Shown: positions 1 through 7,907, counted from the first letter of the stretch. The stretch is DNA of 15,712 bases from an uncultured Gemmiger sp. (GCA_959018215.1 CAUEKL010000031.1:1-15712), one strand, 5' to 3'. Numbers and translations: made by a program. Notes: a model not told the origin generated them from the sequence alone.

Positions 1-33
1 CTCATATATCATGGACAAAAATACGCAGCTCTG

Positions 34-62
34 TTGACTTTTCACTTTTTGATGAGTAAAAT
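34..62 (+). promoter_or_regulatory. Predicted sigma-A promoter upstream of the AraC-family regulator
   Basis: A -35 box TTGACT (34-39) and a -10 box TAAAAT (57-62) are separated by exactly 17 bp. Each box differs from the housekeeping consensus at one position. The surrounding 100 bases are markedly AT-rich, unlike the GC-rich coding DNA that follows. Transcription would start near base 69 and give the regulator gene a leader of about 280 nt. A weaker alternative, TTGACC (254-259) with an 18 bp spacer to TTCAAT (278-283), lies closer to the gene but matches less well. Confidence 0.65.
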
Positions 63-66
63 AACT

Positions 67-100
67 AAAGTAACTTTTATAAAACTCTTTTGTAAAGAGT
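67..100 (+). promoter_or_regulatory. Two palindromes at the predicted transcription start (candidate operator or leader hairpin)
   Basis: Bases 67-77 read AAAGT-A-ACTTT, a perfect 11-nt palindrome lying on the predicted start site. Bases 84-90 (ACTCTTT) pair with 94-100 (AAAGAGT) across a 3-nt loop. Their position just downstream of the -10 box suits an operator for autoregulation, or a small hairpin at the 5' end of the mRNA. Read on the minus strand, the second hairpin is followed by a short T-rich stretch, so it might also weakly terminate antisense readthrough. The symmetry is seen; all three roles are inference. Confidence 0.3.
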
Positions 101-349
101 CTTAGTAGCATGTATCGGAAGAAGGCGCAAAGGTGCTTGTCTGCGCGATTTGTTCCCGCAGGGCCAGACAGGCTCTCCAGGCGGATATTTTGCACAGCTC
201 CCGGCCTGCCGGCATTTTGCCGCAAGGGCGGCCGGTACCGGTGCCCCCTGTCTTTGACCGTTCCCCGCACGGCAGCCTTCAATTGCAAAACAAGAATGCG
301 TCGGGGCCGATTCTTGCCTGTTTCTCAAATTCTCCGGGAGGGAAACGTC
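101..349 (+). other. GC-rich untranslated leader, no recognised element
   Basis: About 250 bases between the AT-rich promoter region and the regulator start. The regulator frame is open back to an ATG at 110, but its translation there is rich in Arg, Cys and Pro and does not look like a protein domain. That ATG also has only a poor AAAGAG match upstream. I see a short palindrome CCGGTACCGG at 232-241 but no known riboswitch, no tRNA and no convincing terminator. The segment is probably an untranslated leader. Confidence 0.4.
336..342 (+). promoter_or_regulatory. Ribosome binding site fixing the AraC-family regulator start at 350
   Basis: GGGAGGG lies 7 nt upstream of the ATG at 350. This supports starting there and not at the in-frame upstream ATG at 110, giving an N-terminus that runs directly into the expected cupin domain. 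Confidence 0.8.
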
Positions 350-1228
350 ATGATTGAAAAGCTTAATGGCACCACCGAAACCGTGGATTTTACACTGGCA
401 ACTGCCGTCCGTTTGTATCGCAATGACACCGCGGAGGATTTTCCGCTGCACTGGCACATTCCGGGGGAGATCATCTGCCCCATCGAGAGTACCTATAATG
501 TAGTCATTGCCGGGCAGTCGTTGACCCTGATGCCGCGGGATATCCTGATCATCGGTTCCAGCGAGCTGCACAGCATCACCGCCCCGCCCGAGGGCCTGCG
601 CTATATCCTGAATTTCAGCACTTCTTTTTTTGAGCAGTTCCAGGATCTTTCCATCTTCTTTTCCACCTTGCACCCGTACAAGCTGCTGCGGCACAAGGAA
701 GATCCCGATTTCAGCGATCAGCTGTTTGCCCTGCTGACCCGGATGGAAAACGAGTATTTCGGTCAGCTGGTCTACCGCGACTGCGAGATTGTATCGGATA
801 TGCTGCACTTTTTCTCGCTGATCGGACGGCATGTGCATCACCAGCAGCAACAGCAGAACCCGGCCGGGCCCAAACAGCAGGAAAACCAGAAGCGCTTTAC
901 CGAACTGTGCAATTACATCAGTGCTCACTGCACCGAAAATCTTTCGCTGGAAGAATTGGCCAGCGAGGCGGGATTCAGCAAATACCACTTTGCCCGGCTG
1001 TTCAAGGAGATGACCGGTACCACCTGCCACAATTTCCTGCTGGGGCAGCGCATCATTTATGCCAAATCCCTGTTGGTGGATTTTTCTTTGCCCATCACCG
1101 AGGTGGCCATGCGGTCCGGCTTCAATTCCCTGGCAACCTTCAACCGGATCTTTAAATCCCAAATAGGGTGCACCCCGAGCGAGTTTCGGAAACTCGGCTC
1201 GGAACACACCCTTCCGCAATGTCAATGA
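350..1228 (+). CDS. AraC-family transcriptional regulator (cupin sensor plus double HTH)
   Basis: A 292-residue one-component regulator, probably the sugar-responsive activator of this locus. Residues about 15-90 look like a cupin-type ligand-binding domain, with an HWH motif at 34-36 and the PRDILII strand at 62-68. A glutamine-rich linker (about 163-180) follows, and then the C-terminal AraC DNA-binding domain (about 182-282). Its first HTH includes LSLEELASEAGFSKYHF (about 198-214). Its second spans ITEVAMRSGFNSLATFNRIF (249-268) and ends in the family signature GCTPSEFR. The length is typical of the family. The start at 350 has a good ribosome binding site. The gene converges on the GH67 gene with directly abutting stop codons. 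The family call is firm; the inducer (probably xylose, an aldouronate or another oligosaccharide) is inferred from context. Confidence 0.93.
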   Translation: MIEKLNGTTETVDFTLATAVRLYRNDTAEDFPLHWHIPGEIICPIESTYNVVIAGQSLTLMPRDILIIGSSELHSITAPPEGLRYILNFSTSFFEQFQDLSIFFSTLHPYKLLRHKEDPDFSDQLFALLTRMENEYFGQLVYRDCEIVSDMLHFFSLIGRHVHHQQQQQNPAGPKQQENQKRFTELCNYISAHCTENLSLEELASEAGFSKYHFARLFKEMTGTTCHNFLLGQRIIYAKSLLVDFSLPITEVAMRSGFNSLATFNRIFKSQIGCTPSEFRKLGSEHTLPQCQ

Positions 1229-3196
1229 TCAGTGATAAATTTTGCGGCCGTGCTCATCCTCCACACCGGTCTTGCGGTAGAAGTAGGTGTTGATCACGTC
1301 CCGCCATTCGCAGGAATGTTCTTTCTGGTGGGCGAACCGGGCTTCCAGCCGGTCGTACACGTCCTTGTCCAGATAGGGCTTCAGCGCCACAATCTCGTCA
1401 TAGAACCGTGCTGCCTCTTCGGCGCCCTCAAAGTGGGTGTCGTAGATATGTTGCAGCACGGTTTTTCCGCTTTTCAGGCGGTAATCGTAAGGCAGATGGT
1501 GGAAGAACAGGATCAGCTCCTCGGGGCAGGTATCGGTGTTGGCATACATCTCAGCCAGTTCGGGGGCGTACTGGTGGCAGTAATCGCTGCCGGTGGGGGT
1601 ACGGTCGATGCCGATACCGTCGAAGGAAGCACGATGGTAGCAGCCCCAGCGGCTGTACTCATAGCCGTCCACGTTGGGTCCGTAGTGATAGTTGGGGTTG
1701 ACCATCCAGCCCACGCCCAGAGGTGCGGTGTACTTTTCGTAGGTGGGCCAGGAGCGCATGAGGATGCTGTGCAGGGTCTCTTCCACCGGCTGGTTTTTGC
1801 CGTAGGTCAGGCGCAGCCATTCATCGGCGATGGCCTCCGCAGACAGGCCGGTGTCATAGCTCAGGCGGCCGAAGCCGTACAGGTTGGCAGCAGCCAGGTC
1901 ATGACCGGTCCAGTTTTCATCGTTGCCGGTGTTGGTCACGGCGGCCATACCGTTGCCGGCACCGCGGATCAGCGCCGCCACCGTGCTTTCGGAGGGACGG
2001 GTGTGCAGGTCGGTGTCCAGAATTTCACGGAACCAGGGCATCAGGTAGCAGACATGCCGCTGCTGGCCGGTGTATTCCTGGGCGATCTGGAATTCCACCA
2101 TGATGTGGGTGTGCTGCAGCCCGCCGATCAGGGGAGACACCGGTTCCCGCACCTGGAAGTCCATGGGACCGTTCTTGATCTGCAGGGTGACGTTGTCCCG
2201 GAACTGGCCGTCCAGAGGCATAAAGGCGTTGTAGCCTGCGCAGGCACGGTCGATCTTGGTGTCCCGCCAGTCCTGCTGGCAGTTGTACACAAAGCAGCGC
2301 CAGATGATGTGACCGCCGAAGGGCGCCACCGCATCCGCCAGCATGTTGGCGCCGTCGGCCTGGGTGCGGTTGTAGGTGAAGGGACCGGGACGGCCTTCGG
2401 AGTCGGCCTTGACCAGGAAGCCGCCCAGGCCGGGCAGGTTGGCCCAGACATCGGCGGCCTTTTCCTTCCACCAGGCAGCCACAGCCGGGTCGCAGGGGTC
2501 GCAGGTATCCATGCCGCCCAGGTCCATGGGAGCGGCAAAGTTGATGCACAGGTAGATCTTGACGCCGTAGGCGCTGAAGATCTGCAGGTAACGGCGCAGG
2601 GGTTCATAGTACCGGTCGGTGATGAGCCAGGTGGCCGCCTGCTTGACGTTGACGTTGTTGATGGCAATGGCGTTGAGCCCCACCGAAGCCAGCATGCGGG
2701 CATAGTCGGTCAGGCGGGATTCGTCCACCAGGACCACGTCATCCTTGAAGAAGAAGGAGTTGCCGGAGTAGCCGCGCTCAATGCTGCCGTCCAGGTTGTC
2801 CCAGTGGTTGAGCATCCGCATGCGGTTGGAAGGGGCCTTTTCCTCCGCCACCTTCAGTTCCTGCCAGGGGCACTGGGCCATCTGGGCAGCCCGCAGCAGG
2901 GCGAAAGCGCCGTACAGAATGCCCACGGCGCTGCCGCCCTCGATCTTGCAGCGGCCGTTTTCTGCGGTCAGACGGTACCCTTCCGGGTCCAGGGACGTAT
3001 CCACCGCCAGGCAGATCTGGGCCTGGGCGGCGTCGGCATCGGTCAGGGTGGCGCCGTACAGCCCCGCCAGGCCCCGCTCCAGCTCCGCACGGGCGGAAGC
3101 AACCGGGGTCTCGGTGGTGTCGGCGCTGATGGTCAGGGTGTCGCAGGCTGCACCGGGAATGGCCGGATAAGCGAGCCAGCATTTTGTGTAAGCCAT
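1229..3196 (-). CDS. aguA: GH67 alpha-glucuronidase
   Basis: A 655-residue enzyme that hydrolyses the alpha-1,2 bond linking (4-O-methyl)glucuronic acid to the terminal non-reducing xylose of short aldouronates. Three GH67 regions are visible: an N-terminal alpha/beta domain (about 1-115), a TIM barrel (about 116-430) and a helical C-terminal domain (about 431-655). E267 lies in KADSEGRPGP, D346 in NGPMDF and E374 in QIAQEYTG. Their spacings of 79 and 28 residues match, from memory, the acid (E285) and base pair (D364/E392) of Geobacillus AguA. No signal peptide is present, as expected for an intracellular aldouronate enzyme. GGAGG precedes the ATG at good spacing. It is the last gene of the minus-strand unit, 43 bp after the cysteine desulfurase. 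I am very sure of the family and substrate class. Confidence 0.97.
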   Translation of the reverse strand: MAYTKCWLAYPAIPGAACDTLTISADTTETPVASARAELERGLAGLYGATLTDADAAQAQICLAVDTSLDPEGYRLTAENGRCKIEGGSAVGILYGAFALLRAAQMAQCPWQELKVAEEKAPSNRMRMLNHWDNLDGSIERGYSGNSFFFKDDVVLVDESRLTDYARMLASVGLNAIAINNVNVKQAATWLITDRYYEPLRRYLQIFSAYGVKIYLCINFAAPMDLGGMDTCDPCDPAVAAWWKEKAADVWANLPGLGGFLVKADSEGRPGPFTYNRTQADGANMLADAVAPFGGHIIWRCFVYNCQQDWRDTKIDRACAGYNAFMPLDGQFRDNVTLQIKNGPMDFQVREPVSPLIGGLQHTHIMVEFQIAQEYTGQQRHVCYLMPWFREILDTDLHTRPSESTVAALIRGAGNGMAAVTNTGNDENWTGHDLAAANLYGFGRLSYDTGLSAEAIADEWLRLTYGKNQPVEETLHSILMRSWPTYEKYTAPLGVGWMVNPNYHYGPNVDGYEYSRWGCYHRASFDGIGIDRTPTGSDYCHQYAPELAEMYANTDTCPEELILFFHHLPYDYRLKSGKTVLQHIYDTHFEGAEEAARFYDEIVALKPYLDKDVYDRLEARFAHQKEHSCEWRDVINTYFYRKTGVEDEHGRKIYH

Positions 3197-3239
3197 GATA
3201 GGTTCCTCCGTTTATGTTTTTATATCTGTAAGGGAACGC

Positions 3240-4376
3240 TTAAAACGATGATTGAAGAATCTGTACCAGCCGGCGGGCCGCCTCGGCCCCGTCACCGGGG
3301 CGGTTGGCACTGCCGAAGCTGAAACGCAGGGTGCACAGGGCATCCTGGGCCGCAGCGCCGCCCAGGGCCAGCAGCACATGGGACGGGGCTGCGGTGCCGG
3401 TGTTGTCGCAGGCGGCGCCGGGAGAGACGCACACCCCCGCCACATCCAGGCGATAGGTCAGGTTCTGGCCTTCGTGGCCGGGGATTCCCACACTGACAAG
3501 GCCGGGCAAACCTTCCTTGCGGCTGTGGAACCGGGCCTGGGGCCAGCCTTCCCGCAGAACGCGGCAGAACTCGGCGGCCATGGCCCGCTTGGCGGCGGCC
3601 TGCTCCTTCCGTTTGGCACAGGTCACTTCCAGCGCTTTGGCCAACCCCACGATCTGGGCCACCGGCTCGGTGCCGGGGCGCAGGCCCTGCTGCTGGCTGC
3701 CGCCGAAGATCAGCGGGCGCAGCGTCCGGGGCTGGCGGGCATACAGGAACCCGATGCCCTTGGGGCCGCCGAACTTGTGGGCGGAGGCGCTGAGCAGATC
3801 CACCCCGTCCAGGCTCAGGTCCAGGTGTCCCACCGCCTGCACCGCATCCACATGCAGCACAATGCCCTGGGACCGGCAGATCCCGGCCAGGGTGGGGATG
3901 TCCTGAATGACTCCCACCTCGTTGTTGGCATACTGGATGGAGACCATGCGGGGATGCCGGGCCACAGCCTGCTCCAGGGCAGCCGCATCCACCCGGCCCC
4001 ATTCGTCCACCGGCAGGGTGTGCACCGCCATGCCCTGCACACGCAGGGAATCGCACACGCCGCTGGCCGAATGGTGTTCAATGGGGGTGGTGATGACCTC
4101 CCGGCTGCCGGGGCCCTGCCGGGCCGCGCCGGAAAGAACCGCCCAGGTGTTGCTCTCACTGCCGCCGGAGGTAAAGAAGATTTGGGCCGGCGTACAGCCC
4201 AGGCAGTGCGCCACCGTCTGCCGGGCCTGTTCCACGGCCCGGTGGGCTGCCAGGCCGCTGCGGTACAGGGCCGCCGGGTTGGCGTAATAGGTTTTCAGCC
4301 AGGGCTGCATGGCCTCCCACGCTTCGGGTTCCAGCGGGGTGGTGGCGGCATGGTCGGCATAGATCATCTCATTCAT
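3240..4376 (-). CDS. Cysteine desulfurase, class I (NifS/IscS-like), PLP-dependent
   Basis: A 378-residue class V aminotransferase-fold enzyme predicted to convert L-cysteine to alanine and pass persulfide sulfur to an acceptor. Visible features are the N-terminal YADHAATTP, GGSESN (71-76), the His pair at 101-102, YANNEVG (149-155), HVDAVQ (175-180) and the PLP lysine K201 in SASAHKFGGPKG. The persulfide cysteine C323 sits in SPGAACDNTG, followed by PSHVLLALG; this is the long-loop type I arrangement, not the SufS type. The usual QERG..SGT segment reads QQQGLRPGT, a slight departure. It begins 9 bp after the GH2 stop, with its ribosome binding site overlapping that stop. No scaffold (IscU), thiolase, MnmA or ThiI partner is in view. 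The family is firm; why it sits in a carbohydrate operon is unknown. A later start at M4 (4367) is possible. Confidence 0.93.
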   Translation of the reverse strand: MNEMIYADHAATTPLEPEAWEAMQPWLKTYYANPAALYRSGLAAHRAVEQARQTVAHCLGCTPAQIFFTSGGSESNTWAVLSGAARQGPGSREVITTPIEHHSASGVCDSLRVQGMAVHTLPVDEWGRVDAAALEQAVARHPRMVSIQYANNEVGVIQDIPTLAGICRSQGIVLHVDAVQAVGHLDLSLDGVDLLSASAHKFGGPKGIGFLYARQPRTLRPLIFGGSQQQGLRPGTEPVAQIVGLAKALEVTCAKRKEQAAAKRAMAAEFCRVLREGWPQARFHSRKEGLPGLVSVGIPGHEGQNLTYRLDVAGVCVSPGAACDNTGTAAPSHVLLALGGAAAQDALCTLRFSFGSANRPGDGAEAARRLVQILQSSF

Positions 4377-4383
4377 CGGATTG

Positions 4384-4388
4384 CCTCA
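4384..4388 (-). promoter_or_regulatory. Ribosome binding site of the cysteine desulfurase, overlapping the GH2 stop codon
   Basis: On the minus strand the GH2 stop TGA (4388-4386) runs into GG to form TGAGG. This lies 7 nt before the ATG at 4376. The overlap suggests that translation of the desulfurase is coupled to termination of the GH2 protein. Confidence 0.6.
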
Positions 4389-7300
4389 AACAAAGATAAA
4401 ACTGTCAAAATCAAACTGGGTGCCGGGCAAGAAGAGGAAGGTCAGGCGCCGGGGCCCGGTGACCGGCGCAAACCGGAAGGTCTGCTCCCCCCATTCCGGC
4501 TGGGGGCCGAACTCCACCACCCGGCGCTCGGTTTCGCCGCCGTCGGGGGTGTCGGGTTCAAACAGAAGGTGGACGGTGTTGGCGGGCAGATCGCTGCGCC
4601 CCCGCAGATGCAGGCCGGTGCAGCCTTTCTCCCCGAAATCCATCCGCTCAAACACCAGCGATACATTGTTGCCGATGCCCAGCACCCGGGTGCCGCTGCG
4701 GGTGAAGCTGTCGCCGCAGATGCTGTCACAGCTGCCGGCAGCCAGGCGGTCCCAGGCACGGGAGTGGCGGCGGAACTGGAAGCCCTTGATGTGGACCTTC
4801 ACATTCAATTCCACCGCAAAACTGCCGATGCCGCACAGGCGTTTGTCCAGGCGGAAGGTTTCGGGCTGGTAGACGTTCCACATCTTGGGTTTGTGGTAGA
4901 TGCGCTCTCCGATCATGGTGCTGCCGGGGGCATCCGGTTCCCCGTCCCAGAAGCGCAGGACGGTGGGTTCGCCGTCCAGGCTGAAGATGGGCAGTTCCAC
5001 CTCATCGGCGCCGTCGGGACCGAAGTCTATATCCCGGAAGAGAATCCAGCTGCGGCCGGTGCGGGAAGTAGAGACGCCCCGCTCGTTGCCGTTGCCGATC
5101 TCCCCGAAGGAAGCATCGTACCGGCCGGCGTAGACGAATTCGTAGGGGTCCTTGTGCAGCTGCCCCAGCCCCTTGACCTCCATCTCCAGGCGGGAGATGA
5201 GCTGGGGCGCCTGGCGGCCGTTGCACACCTGGGCGCGCACCCGCACCGGGCCGTCGCCCAGGGCTTCCACCACCAGGCTGTCCCCGTCAGGGTGCATCCG
5301 CGCGTTGGGGACCGGGTTGCCCCGGTCATCGGTGAGTTTCCATTCAATGGGTTCGGCATCCGCACCGGCAGGCAGGCACCGGGCCTGCACCCGGGCGGTG
5401 GGATGTTCCTTGTCCAGCAGGGTGCGGTCGGCGGCAAGCACCAGCTTGCGCACCGGTACCGTCACCGGGTCCGCGGCGGCGGGCAGCGGCGGCAGGCGCA
5501 GCCGGGGCGAACCGGCAAAGCCGATGGTCCGCAAGGTCACCACGGCGGGGTTCAGCCCGGGGGCAGTGACTTCCACCGTCATCTCCCCTGCCCGGCCGCA
5601 GCCGGCCACCACGGCCAGCAGTTTGCCGGAAAAGAGGCGGCGGCTGACCGTCTGGTATTCGTCCGGATCGGCGCTGTCGCCGTTGTCCAGGCCCACCAGC
5701 ACGCCGTCCCCGCTCACCCTGACCGTCACCCGGTCATTGGCGTTGGCCACCGGGTTGCCCTCGGCGTCCACGGCGGTGATGGTCAGGAAAGCCAGTTCCC
5801 GGCCGCTGCCCGAAAGTTCGGTGCGGTCGGCTTCCACCCGCAGGGCGGCGCTGTCCCCGAAGGAAGTCTGTTCGTCTTCGGCCACGGGGCGGCCCTGTTC
5901 ATCGTAGGCCACGGCCCGCACTGTGCCGGGACGGTAGGGCACCTGCCAGGAGGCGGTGCGGCCCTTGTCCGGGTCGAGGGTTTTGCGGCCCTGGCTTTCC
6001 CCGTTCACGAAGAGCTCCACGCTGGCCGCGTTGGTGCAGGCGCACAGGTCGATGCACTGGCCGGGGTTGAAGTCCCAGTAGGGGAACAGGTGGACCATGG
6101 GGTGTTCGGCGGGGTCCAGCCAGGCGGCCTGACAGACATAGAAGGCATCTTTGGGGAAGCCGGCGGTATCGATCATGCCGAAGGAGCTGTTGCGGGTAGG
6201 GTAGGGGGTGGGTCCCCCGAGGTAGTCGAATCCGGTCCAGAGGTACGGGCCCAGGGTGTAAGGATGGGTGCGCTCGGTGGTCAGGCAGATATCCAGGCTC
6301 TCGGCGCCCCAGCTGGTACGGCTGTTGCCCAGGCTGGAGCACTGCAGGTCGTCGTCGGACAGAAGAGACTGGGACAGGGGGAAATGGTAGATGCCCCGGC
6401 TCTGGACCACCGAGGCGGTCTCGCTGCCGTAGAGGAACCAGTCCGGGTGGGCAGCGTGGTGATCGTCGTACATCCGCTCACCGTAGTTGTAACCCACCAC
6501 CTTGATGATGTCGGCGCAGGCCTGGGTGTTGGGCCAGGGCAGATAGTTGGAGCCGAAGGTGGGGATGCCGTTGCGGGCGGGGTCATGCTCCGCCACTTCG
6601 GCCAGCAGCATCCGCATGGTGTCGGCGCCTTCGGGACCGGCGTGGGTGTCGTAGATTTCGTTGCCGATGCTCCAGAACAGCAGGCTGGGATGGTTGCGGT
6701 CCCGCCGCACCCAGGCGGCCACATCCTTGGCCTGCCATTCGTCAAAGAAGCGGGCGTAATCGTAAGGGTTTTTGGGACTGCGCCAGCAGTCGAAGGATTC
6801 GCAGTCGATGAGCATGCCCATCTCGTCGGCCAGGTCCATGAGTTCGGGAGCGGGAGCGGTGTGCCCGGTGCGAATGGAGTTGGCGCCCATCTGCCGCAGC
6901 AGCTCCATCTGACGGGCGGCGGCGTCCCGCTCAAAGGCAGCGCCCAGGCAGCCCAGGTCGTGGTGCATGCACACGCCCCGCAGATAGATGTGGCGGTGGT
7001 TGAGATACAGCCCCGTTTCGGGGGAGAGTTCAATGGTCCGGCAGCCGAAGCGGGTGGCCAGCCGGTCCTCCCCTGCCCCGTGCAGGACGGCTTCCACACC
7101 GTAGAGGTTGGGGGCATCCAGATCCCACAGGGCGGGGTCCTGCAGGGTAAAGTCGGTCTCAGCGCACAGGATCTCCTTTTCGGCACCGGTACGCCAGGCG
7201 GCAGAGGCATCGCAGGAAGTCCAGGTATCCGCCGCCAGGGTGCGGGTATCCAGCAAGGTGCCGTCGGGGGCCGTCAGCCGCAGTTCCAGGGTGCCGGTCC

Positions 7301-7832
7301 GGGCCGCCCCTTCGCAGCAGCCCACTTCCGCCGAAACATGGACATTCCAGCTTCCCTTCTCCCCTTCCCGGGCGGCCACATACACGCCGTCGGGCATCAA
7401 GTGAAGAGCGGGCATGGTCCACAGCTCCACCCCGCGGAACAGCCCCGCGCCGGAATACCAGCGGGAGTTGGGGTGGCGCAGCACACAGCGGACCAGCACC
7501 TCATTCTTTCCGGCGTGGAGACAATCGGTGATGTCCAGCCAGAAGGAGGTGTATCCGTTTTTCCACTGTCCGGCCTGGGTGCCGTTGACGAACACGGTGG
7601 TGTCCATATAGGCACCGGCAAACCAGAGGGCCGTGCGCTGCCCGGGGACGGGTTGGGCCGTAAATTGTTTGCGGTAGTACAGATCGCCGTCACGGTACAG
7701 ATCCTCCGCGTGGCGGATCTGGGCGTCGTGGGGCAGATCCACGGGCTCGAACGCCTCGGTGGGCGGTACGGCCGTGCTGTCCGGTTCTGCGGCGGCAAAC
7801 TGCCACCCGAGACTGAAATCTTCGCGTTTCAT
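4386..7832 (-). CDS. GH2 family glycoside hydrolase, beta-galactosidase-like, with C-terminal Ig-like and CBM6-like modules
   Basis: A 1148-residue retaining glycosidase. Domains in order: GH2 sugar-binding jelly roll (about 1-165), Ig-like domain (about 170-265), TIM barrel (about 270-575), DUF4982-like domain (about 575-655), Ig-like GH2 C-terminal domain (about 665-770), a further beta domain (about 795-890), and two CBM6-like beta-sandwich modules (about 895-1020 and 1025-1148). The acid/base is E392 in FWSIGNE and the nucleophile is E471 in LYGSE. LWTGFDYLGGPTPYP followed by SSFGMIDTAGFPKD resembles beta-galactosidases of this subgroup. The NxK motif of beta-glucuronidases is not seen. 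No signal peptide is present, so it should act in the cytoplasm. In a xylan context it could remove galactose from glucuronoarabinoxylan side chains, or act as a beta-xylosidase or arabinosidase. The ribosome binding site is modest (AAAGGG). Confidence 0.9.
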   Translation of the reverse strand: MKREDFSLGWQFAAAEPDSTAVPPTEAFEPVDLPHDAQIRHAEDLYRDGDLYYRKQFTAQPVPGQRTALWFAGAYMDTTVFVNGTQAGQWKNGYTSFWLDITDCLHAGKNEVLVRCVLRHPNSRWYSGAGLFRGVELWTMPALHLMPDGVYVAAREGEKGSWNVHVSAEVGCCEGAARTGTLELRLTAPDGTLLDTRTLAADTWTSCDASAAWRTGAEKEILCAETDFTLQDPALWDLDAPNLYGVEAVLHGAGEDRLATRFGCRTIELSPETGLYLNHRHIYLRGVCMHHDLGCLGAAFERDAAARQMELLRQMGANSIRTGHTAPAPELMDLADEMGMLIDCESFDCWRSPKNPYDYARFFDEWQAKDVAAWVRRDRNHPSLLFWSIGNEIYDTHAGPEGADTMRMLLAEVAEHDPARNGIPTFGSNYLPWPNTQACADIIKVVGYNYGERMYDDHHAAHPDWFLYGSETASVVQSRGIYHFPLSQSLLSDDDLQCSSLGNSRTSWGAESLDICLTTERTHPYTLGPYLWTGFDYLGGPTPYPTRNSSFGMIDTAGFPKDAFYVCQAAWLDPAEHPMVHLFPYWDFNPGQCIDLCACTNAASVELFVNGESQGRKTLDPDKGRTASWQVPYRPGTVRAVAYDEQGRPVAEDEQTSFGDSAALRVEADRTELSGSGRELAFLTITAVDAEGNPVANANDRVTVRVSGDGVLVGLDNGDSADPDEYQTVSRRLFSGKLLAVVAGCGRAGEMTVEVTAPGLNPAVVTLRTIGFAGSPRLRLPPLPAAADPVTVPVRKLVLAADRTLLDKEHPTARVQARCLPAGADAEPIEWKLTDDRGNPVPNARMHPDGDSLVVEALGDGPVRVRAQVCNGRQAPQLISRLEMEVKGLGQLHKDPYEFVYAGRYDASFGEIGNGNERGVSTSRTGRSWILFRDIDFGPDGADEVELPIFSLDGEPTVLRFWDGEPDAPGSTMIGERIYHKPKMWNVYQPETFRLDKRLCGIGSFAVELNVKVHIKGFQFRRHSRAWDRLAAGSCDSICGDSFTRSGTRVLGIGNNVSLVFERMDFGEKGCTGLHLRGRSDLPANTVHLLFEPDTPDGGETERRVVEFGPQPEWGEQTFRFAPVTGPRRLTFLFLPGTQFDFDSFIFV

Positions 7833-7843
7833 GGGGACCCTTT

Positions 7844-7869
7844 CTGCTTCAAAAAGCCCGGGAAAGCAG
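7844..7869 (-). other. Small stem-loop just upstream of the GH2 start
   Basis: CTGCTT (7844-7849) can pair with AAGCAG (7864-7869) around a 14-nt loop. In the mRNA this stem lies immediately before the ribosome binding region of the GH2 gene and contains the T-run that follows the larger hairpin at 7870-7907. It may influence translation initiation or compete with termination. The pairing is seen; the function is speculative. Confidence 0.25.
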
Positions 7870-7907
7870 CGGAGGCAGACCCCCGCCGTGGCGGTGGTCT
7901 GCCTCCG
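7870..7907 (-). terminator. Strong hairpin between the solute-binding protein and GH2 genes (attenuator or mRNA-stabilising stem)
   Basis: A perfect 12-bp stem pairs 7870-7881 with 7896-7907. After one mismatch it continues for at least 4 further GC pairs with a 4-nt loop. On the minus strand it lies about 70 nt after the binding-protein stop. A TTTTT run follows, but only after about 14 nt, so it is not a canonical intrinsic terminator. A stem here is typical of operons where the binding protein must be made in excess over downstream products, by partial termination or by 3'-end protection. Confidence 0.6.

Noticed and set aside
110..349. N-terminal extension of the regulator from the ATG at 110
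   Set aside because: The extension is Arg/Cys/Pro-rich without domain character and poorly preceded by a ribosome binding site, while the ATG at 350 has GGGAGGG at good spacing.
77..1225. A 382-codon minus-strand frame opposite the regulator
   Set aside because: Shadow of the AraC-family gene; no domain and no ribosome binding site.
1232..3322. A 696-codon stop-free frame on the plus strand
   Set aside because: Antisense shadow of the GH67 gene, whose catalytic residues and spacing are intact.
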